Below are positions 57,603-64,000 of a DNA stretch of 64,000 bases, piece by piece; the first letter of the stretch is position 1; each line of letters begins with the position of its first letter. Source of the stretch: Cololabis saira (Eukaryota > Chordata > Actinopteri > Beloniformes > Belonidae); the NCBI RefSeq assembly GCF_033807715.1, contig NC_084598.1, positions 46,473,257 through 46,537,256 on the forward strand, given 5' to 3'. Below the pieces are notes generated by a model. It was not told where the DNA came from and did not search any database. It saw nothing but the letters and a program-made list of their open reading frames with translations. The position numbers and the translations under genes are program-made.

Positions 57603-58292
57603 AATCAGGCGGGAGGAAAGTTCTGCTCGGTTCTGTGTTTACTACGACTGCTGCGGGTCGGTGTTGCCGTGGGGACGAGTCCGGCCAGGTGGAGGTGAAC
57701 CCCCCCCCACACCACCACCAAGCCCCCCGCCTGCTGCCTTCCATCCCTCCGTCTGATTCCCGCCTGCATGAGTTCTGGCCCGACCAATCGGCTCGCAGAG
57801 TGGGGGGGTCACCTGATCGGGTCCAGCAGAGAGCGTTATAATAGCCCCCCCCGCCCCCGACCCCCGACCCCCGACTGGGAGGCTGGATGGAACCAGAACC
57901 CCCCAAACCCCCCCCAACAGGCCGGCCTTTGTTGTGATTCTCCATCTCTCCATCTCTCCATCTCCACCACTTTATCATTCAATTAGGACGCTCTCACCGC
58001 CTCATAACCCCCCCATCCTCACCCCCCCTCACTCACCCCCCCATCCTCACCCCCCCTCAACCACCCCCCCCATAACCCCCCACCCAGAATAGAGGCCTTC
58101 AATCAAGCAGAAGCTTCACACCAGGGGGGGGGACGGGGGGGACGGGGACTCCCTCCTCACACTTTCACTTCTCCAACTTGTTGTTTTCCTCGTTGGGGGG
58201 GAGGGGGGGGGGGCAGCATGTTCCTGAGCACATGTGTGGGGGAGGGGTTCACTCAGGGGGGGGGGGGGGGGCTTCAAGTGCACTTGACAGGA
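57603..58292. other. No gene; C- and G-rich sequence
   Basis: Poly-C and poly-G tracts and a CCCCCCATCCTCACC repeat (58005-58085). Long G runs are at 58201-58212 and 58256-58271. Open frames here follow the base composition. Confidence 0.4.
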
Positions 58293-58633
58293 GTAAAGGC
58301 TGAATTAAGCTTCTGCGTCACACCAACGCAGAGCACACGCCGCAGCCGTGACGCCGTCATGAACCTTCAGACTTCTCCGTCTCTCCATTTGGTCGCGGTG
58401 CAGTACCCCCCGCGACCGCTAGTTAGCGATCTTTTCTTGAATGGTTTAACCGACTTTTTCCGGTCACATTGACGCAAAAAGATAAGGACAACTATTGTGC
58501 AAAAAAACAAAATAAAAAAAAATCACATATAAACGAAGAAAAGAGGCTGAAAGTTCACGACTGCTTCAAACTGGAAACCGGAAATGCGAACCAATCACGG
58601 CGCAGTTTTGACGCAGAACCATATTTCGGCCTT
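58293..58633. mobile_element. MITE (AAGGCTGAATTAAGC ends)
   Basis: Left AAAGGCTGAATTAAGCTTCTGCGTCA, right complement TGACGCAGAACCATATTTCGGCCTTT; a relative of the palindromic GC MITE family, with an internal part complementary to 42700-42860. Target duplication not clear. Confidence 0.65.
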
Positions 58634-58737
58634 TAGAAAGACCTCGCCCCTCACTGCAATATACTAAATATATTACCAATTCTAATTCTAATAATTAGTG
58701 CCACGAGGCTCCTCATAGCTGTGCCGTAGCAATGGAA

Positions 58738-59027
58738 AGGATAACAATAGTGTTATAATAGTGCAGGATAACTATAGTGTTATAATAGTGCAGGATAACA
58801 ATAGTGTTATAATAGTGCAGGATAACAATAGTGTTATAATAGTGCAGGATAACAATAGTGTTATAATAGTGCAGGATAACAATAGTGTTATAATAGTGCA
58901 GGATAACAATAGTGTTATAATAGTGCAGGATAACAGTAGTGTTATAATAGTGCAGGATAACAATAGTGTTATAATAGTGCAGGATAACAATAGTGTTATA
59001 ATAGTGCAGGATAACAGTAGTTCCTCT
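58738..59027 (+). repeat. 27-bp minisatellite, about 10 copies
   Basis: Unit containing GGATAACAATAGTGTTATAA with CAGTAGT variants. The period is a multiple of three, giving open frames on both strands. Confidence 0.95.
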
Positions 59028-59407
59028 GGCGCAGCCGTGGCACTATTGTTATCCTGCGTGTTTATTCTTATTTTTTTTTTCTTTTTCCGGACAGATTTCG
59101 GTTCGCTACTCCTACAGATTTCAGACGACCGAGGCGCATCATATATCAAAACGTGCAGCTCGATCGGGAATAGTGTACTGTGACTTTTGGTGTTGAAATT
59201 CCCATTTTTCCCAAAGTTATTCCCAAAAAAACGTCCAAAAAAACCCATTCAAAGTGGATGGGAAAAAGTAAAAAAAAAAGCCAAAATTCACCTTTTTTCT
59301 GAGTCACCTAACTTTCTCATACCTGCACGTAGAAATGTCATTCAAACTTCAAAACGGAGGAAAACGTCTCTTCTCTCCAAAACACCAAACCAAACACCAA
59401 AGTTTTC

Positions 59408-60030
59408 TCCTAAGATCTACACTTTTCAAGATACGAGCACTCAAGCGAGGACTGGAAATCACCTTTTCGTCAAATCTAGAGTGCGGGTGTCGGTTGCTAG
59501 AGTGGGAGAAACAGTAAAAAAATAACCTGAATTTTTATTTGTAACTCGAGCTCACGGCCAAACTGTAAAAAGGAGACAAATAATTTTTGGTCAGATTCAT
59601 AAAATTCATAAAATGTGACTTTGACAGGCGGGGTATGCACAAAATTTAAACGGGGAGGCTAGAGCGGTGCCAATACCTGTCTCAGTCCCCATTGGCTGTA
59701 ATGTAATCAAACGTTTTCTTCAAAAGAATCTCAATCTGTCTTCACACTGAGCTTACTCACTCATTTTAAGGAATATCTGAATAAAATTAAGATTGTCAGA
59801 ATCTGCCGAGTTCTGTGTCTCTCACGATGTTTTCATTTTTCTGCTACGAGCTACGGTTTTATCAGTTATTTGAGTTATTTAAGACCTTCTCAGAAGCCAA
59901 AATCTGGGTTTTTCTCACAGCCAAACCGGAAGGTTCTAAGTCGAAGTTCTTGTTGCCGGCGGAACCAGAGCTCAGCTGCTGACTCATTCAGCCAGAACTG
60001 GTCACATGACTCAAATCTGACCCCTGAAAC
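59408..60030. repeat. Dispersed repeat, copy 2 of a pair
   Basis: Matches 16440-17100 over most of its length (ATCTACACTTTTCAAG, GAGTGGGAGAAACAGT, GGCGGGGTATGCACAAAATT, ACTGGTCACATGACTCA). Confidence 0.75.
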
Positions 60031-60147
60031 ACAACTGGATGCAGCTGAAACACAACTGGATGCTAAGCTAACGTTACACCTCATCGTGATCACGTTACTT
60101 CTTGAATACGTTTCCCAGACATCTCTTTGTTTATCAGTTTACTTCTA

Positions 60148-61622
60148 CCGTATTTTCGCGACCATAAGGCGCACATAAATTATTTTTTTTTTTTTTTTAA
60201 ATGTGCCGGGCGCCTTATGAAACGATGCGCCGTGTCTATTACCTGAATTACGGTAATGTGAGGCCGGCCACCATGTGAATGGTAAAAAGAGAAGGGGGCG
60301 GGTGAAGCCCCCGTGAGCTGCGACGTGAATGAGACTCCACTGAGCTGATTAATGCGGAAACAGATGATGAAGACTTTTAAGGATTTGCTTGATGTGTAAA
60401 GTGAAATAAAATACAATCAAACTAAGTTTTGCTCCCGCTATATTTTCAAATAAGCACACTTGTGTGTGTGTGTTCTGCAGCGCGCGTGTGTTTTGCATGT
60501 CGGAACCGAGGAAGCACCTGCCGTGGGGTTGCGGTCCGATCGCCGCATCCCCGGGGCAGATCCGGCTGAAATGCCGGTGCTCTTTCCCTGGGAGCCCCTG
60601 CTACCAGTCCATGTGGGCTCCTCCGGTCCCGGCCGGTCGGAACCGGTCACGTTCCCCGGTTAAAGCCGCGGTGATGGGCGCTGCTCCTCCCGACTTCCTG
60701 GTTCCCAAAGCGGGTCCGATCACCTGGTTCCCGCCCGCTTTGGGAGCAGGGATTTCTGGGGTACGTCTCAGGTCAGATCAGCTTCACCCTCCAAGATTTC
60801 CAGCCAAATCTGTCGGTTACAAACCCGGTACCGGATCCCGACATGTGTGTGTATTCGCGGCGCGACACACACACATTCTCATTTATGTGGTGCTTGCCTG
60901 CCACGCTGATGGACAGAAACCTATGGTGATTTTTAAAAGAAAAATTTGCATAAGACAGGTCTGGAAATTCGGACTGGCGCAGCTGAATTAGCGGAGCTCC
61001 TGTCGGATACAAACCCCGGTCAGATCCCCGACATGCGCGTGTGTGTGAGCGTGACCAGCGCGGGGGGGGGGACCGGGACCCGGGACCGCCGCGGTCGGGA
61101 TCCGCAGCACAACGGGGTATGAAAAGTTCATTTACTCTTGTGCTTGCCTGCCACGCTGATGGACAGAAACTGCCGCCGATGGTGATTTTTAAAAGAAAAG
61201 CGTTGCCTAAACAGACTTTTCCAGCCAGAGTGAAATGAAAAGGGCTGGATGGATGAGGAGATGATCGGCTGGCTGAGACAGGTTTATGTGCAGCAACCCG
61301 GTGGTTTTTTTAAATTCTTTAATGCAGAAACAGAATATGAACCTTTGAAGGGTTTGATTGATGTGAAAAGTGAAATAAAATATCAAACTAAGTTTTGCTC
61401 CTGCTCTATTTAAATAAGCACTCTTGTGTGTGTGTGTTCTCCAGCGCGTGTGTGTTCTGCAGCGTGTGTGTGTTCTGCAGAGCGTGTGTGTGTGCAGCTC
61501 CGTCTCTGTAGACGGCGCCTTTTGGGTCGGTGCGCCGTATGTGTGTTTTAAAACCAAAAATGACACACAAAACTGAGGGGGCGCCTTTCCACACGGTGCG
61601 CCGTATGGTCGTGAAAATACGG
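60148..61622 (+). mobile_element. pogo/Tigger-like DNA transposon remnant
   Basis: Termini CCGTATTTTCGCGACCATAA and the complement ending GGTCGTGAAAATACGG; TA flanks at 60146-60147 and 61623-61624. The frame at about 61119-61238 reads FTLVLACHADGQKLPPMVIF, the DDE-domain signature of pogo transposases. A broken second copy of the same segment (VVLACHADGQKPMVIF) is at about 60888-60940. The 3' side segment (GTGAAATAAAATA..CAAACTAAGTTTTGCTCC) is also present twice (60400-60460, 61370-61430), so the remnant is internally duplicated. No complete transposase. Confidence 0.8.
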
Positions 61623-61624
61623 TA

Positions 61625-62016
61625 ATCTGCCTGATTGACATGTTTGTTTTGGCCGAGTCCACGTTCAGCGGTGAATCTGCTGGAAACTTTGATTGACAGG
61701 TGGGGGGCGTGTCCCCGTCAGGCTGCTGAGCAACATGGCTGCTCCCCGTACGATAAAACCGGGCTCAGAACCCAACGGGTCACCGGGTCACGACCCGGGT
61801 CACGACCCGGATCACGACCCGGACCTGCCCGCTGACCCAGAACCTCCCGGAGACGTCGCTGGTACCAACAAACCCACAACGGCTCAAGTTTGTACAGCAC
61901 AATCCAACACAAGCTCATTCAAAGTGTTTACATCAACATTAAAAGCGGTAAGACACAATTAGACAGTAAATAACAGATAAAATGATAATAAAAGAGGTAA
62001 ACTAGTAGAAAGCAGC
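61625..62016. other. No gene; short GGGTCACGACCC repeat
   Basis: A GGGTCACGACCCGG repeat at 61778-61828. No exon supported. Confidence 0.4.
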
Positions 62017-63042
62017 TAGGGATGCAAATTATCGATTATTTCATTAATTGATAGTTGATAACCTTATCGATCGATCATCAATTAGTTGATAAGCAGCGTT
62101 TTTCCCTCATCTGAGATACAAACATAATTTTTTTTGCTTATATAAAATACAAAGGACATTTTAATGTATTCCTTAATCAAATATTTATTTGATACAAAAG
62201 TAACAAAAAGACATTTTTGTACCACAAGGAATATAATATAAAGTCACTTCAAGGCTATTAGTAGTAGCAGCAGCCATAATAGTGTCATTTGTGTCAAGCA
62301 CATTTTAAGTTCTAGTTACGTTTTAAGTTAGAGTTTCTGCAGTGTTCAAAATAAAATGATGAGACCTGCTGTATTGGAGCACATTTTCTTTTAGTTAAAA
62401 CTGTAGCGGGGACAGATGTTTAGAGAAACCTATGTATGTCCCGGGTGAAGATGATTTATGGTTCCGCGTTACAACAACGCAGAGCCAAGAAGGTCCTGGG
62501 TTTGATTCCCGCCGGGGACGCTGTGGTCGCTGAAGTGCGTGTTAGTTCCCCCATGACTTCAGCACCCACACCCTGGGTGGGGTTGGTGAAAGGATCTTTC
62601 TGTGTGGAGTTTGCATGTTCTCCCCGTGTTCCCCTGGGTAGCTAATGGGAGCTACCCTCACAAAAACATGCAACAGTCCTGGGCTATACTGCCCCCTCTG
62701 GCCAACCGGGGAACAGATGGGGTGGGGAGGATCCGGCCGGAATAACGTGATCCTTCCACGCGCTACGTCCGGCCGGAGAATCCCCACCCTGTCTGGTGAA
62801 AAGAAGCTGCTGCTGCTCACTCCTCAGGTTAAGGAGGAGACCTGAGCTCAGTGCAGGAACTCCCGGGGTTGGTAGAGGATGGAAATGCCCAGGACTGTTA
62901 GGTAGGAGCACTGGGTGATAAAATGGGGACAAAACCGGGATAAAAAAAAATTAAAAAAAAAGATTAATTGTAATCGTTAATTTTAATCGGGTAATTTCAT
63001 AACAGCAATTAATCGAAAATCGATTAATTATTAACATCCCTA
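62017..63042. mobile_element. hAT-like element with perfect 8-bp duplication
   Basis: Termini TAGGGATGCAAATTATCGAT and the complement ending TAATTATTAACATCCCTA; AAAGCAGC at 62009-62016 and 63043-63050. No transposase. A fragment of the palindromic GC MITE (62456-62486) and a SINE-like segment (62487-62720) are nested inside. Confidence 0.9.
62487..62720 (+). mobile_element. tRNA-derived SINE-like segment
   Basis: GAAGGTCCTGGGTTTGATTC resembles the B-box arm of a tRNA-derived SINE; TCTGTGTGGAGTTTGCATGT and ACAAAAACATGCAACAGTCC follow, a sequence very common in teleost genomes. The A box is missing. Confidence 0.5.
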
Positions 63043-63385
63043 AAAGCAGCAGTTGTTAAATAGTAAGGGCAGTAGATCCAGCAGCTTCATCTCATTCTTA
63101 CGATGGTAAGAATTAAGTTTCTATACGGTCAAAACGTACAAAGACCGGGTCAAATACAGGATTACTAAAGTAATCTGTAACAATTAGTACAGTGAATTAA
63201 ACCAATTTAACAATTCTACGTCACAATTCCTGCATTCAGGGCTGATCCATGACGGTTTTCAAAAAGTATTAAATTTAAGAGTACGCTTAAATAACAAATA
63301 CAATGAAATAAAATGATGAGAAAAGAGATAAAATAATAAAAAGCAGCAGTTGTTAGGCAGTAAGGGCAGTAGATCCAGCAGGTGA
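63043..63385 (+). repeat. Direct duplication of a ~75-bp segment
   Basis: AGCAGCAGTTGTTA..CAGTAAGGGCAGTAGATCCAGCAG occurs at 63045-63085 and 63341-63380, with AAAAGAG(A/G)TAAA upstream in both (61988, 63323). The hAT at 62017 split the first copy. Confidence 0.75.
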
Positions 63386-63606
63386 GTATTGAATAATGAA
63401 TAATGAAACAGTAATGTTTTTATCCTGAGTTAAAGGATCTACAGTTGCAGCAGAATCAGGTACAGGAAGTTTGTTCCTCCGGTGACTTTAGGGACAGGTT
63501 TATGGTTTGGTTTGGAAGGATCTGAAGGATCTCCCGTGGAGGTCTGAGGATGGACGTTAGTCTGACGGAGCCGGGCGGGGGGGCCGAGCCGGCCGGGGGG
63601 GCCGGC

Positions 63607-63654
63607 GTCGTTAGGGTAAGGGTTAGGGTTATCCCTAACCCTTACCCTAACGAC
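63607..63654. repeat. Telomere-like head-to-head palindrome
   Basis: Perfect 22-bp arms around a TTAT loop: GTCGTTAGGGTAAGGGTTAG continuing GG, then the exact complement. It contains TTAGGG and TAAGGG units pointing toward the centre. Confidence 0.9.
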
Positions 63655-63847
63655 AGGACGTGTCACCAGACACCGCTAGGTCCGGCGGCGCGTGTTCCCC
63701 CACTACTACCGCTAGGCGCACGTGTGTGGCCGTGGGCCGGGGATTCTGGGAGTCGGGAGAGACTCACACTCTCCGCAGACCGGATTTCAGCCCAGACGTT
63801 GGGCCGGACCGGAGAGACCGCAGAGACCACAGAGACCGGAGCATCCA

Positions 63848-63887
63848 TACTCCAGCAGTGACTCGGTACTGAGTCACTGCTGGAGTA
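63848..63887. repeat. 17-bp inverted repeat (hairpin)
   Basis: TACTCCAGCAGTGACTC (63848-63864), six-base loop, exact complement 63871-63887. Could be a MITE end or a cruciform; no terminator role is expected in a fish. Confidence 0.85.
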
Positions 63888-64000
63888 CAGGGTGCTTTCA
63901 GACCTGTCCCGTTTGGAGCAGTTGTTCCCAAACAGGGAGCGTTTCCCCCTAAAGATCGGATCGTTTGGTACATGTGAACACACAAGTGAGCCGAGATCCT
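63888..64000. mobile_element. DNA element fragment running off the window
   Basis: GCTTTCAGACCTGTCCCGTT and GTTTGGTACATGTGAACACA are shared (complement) with 42555-42580. Cut by the window end. Confidence 0.4.

Noticed and set aside
60464..60991. 175-codon frame as a host cysteine-rich protein
   Set aside because: Lies within a pogo-like element and includes a decayed transposase segment.
62487..62520. tRNA gene suggested by a B-box-like GGTTTGATTC
   Set aside because: No A box, no cloverleaf; fits a SINE-like repeat.

Overview
The window reads as repeat-dense nuclear DNA of a ray-finned (teleost) fish. It has one recognisable host gene, a minus-strand PLAG-family zinc-finger gene called plagl2. 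It also carries a typical teleost load of BEL/Pao, hAT, PIF/Harbinger-like, pogo-like and L2-like elements. No bacterial, organellar or CRISPR features were seen. Most long open frames are by-products of tandem repeats or belong to transposons.

plagl2 spans about 15.7-40.6 kb on the minus strand in four coding exons: 40587-40242, 35859-35469, 20156-19563 and 16254-15733. The three introns have clean GT/AG ends. The protein has seven C2H2 fingers, two sumoylation-like motifs, a long histidine run, a serine run and the family C-terminus ending LPRFHQAFQ. Exon 1 is two bases out of frame between the only good ATG (Kozak GCCATGG) and the first finger. A single GA-unit length change in a GA-rich tract explains this. 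Intron 1 (4.4 kb) is almost wholly an 11-bp satellite. Intron 2 (15.3 kb) holds a four-level nest of transposons. Intron 3 (3.3 kb) holds the most striking object in the window: about 32 tandem copies of the last ~31 bases of exon 3 with its 5' splice site, separated by ATTC/ATGA spacers.

Layout: 1-6.5 kb, nested mobile elements (hAT, a Harbinger-like MITE split by an L2-like LINE, a LINE endonuclease fragment split by LTRs) and minisatellites; 6.5-15.7 kb, gene-poor sequence downstream of plagl2 that may include its 3' UTR, with a 21-bp minisatellite and another nested MITE; 15.7-40.6 kb, plagl2; 40.6-46 kb, the region upstream of plagl2, with GC minisatellites, a second Harbinger-like MITE, a small non-repeat island with a perfect RFX X-box and a triple AGGTCA array, then more 11-bp satellite; 47-51.2 kb, a 28-bp satellite; 51.2-53.7 kb, a second AGGTCA array, a CCAAT/GC-box cassette repeated three times, and a solo LTR; 53.7-55.4 kb, a CTCTACAAC-type satellite open in every forward frame; 55.4-64 kb, further minisatellites, a pogo-like element, a hAT with a perfect 8-bp duplication and a short head-to-head telomere-like palindrome.

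The BEL/Pao element at 23815-32034 has LTRs of equal length that look identical by eye and a 5-bp duplication, so it inserted recently. It lies antisense inside plagl2 intron 2. All calls come from reading the sequence; no database search was possible.
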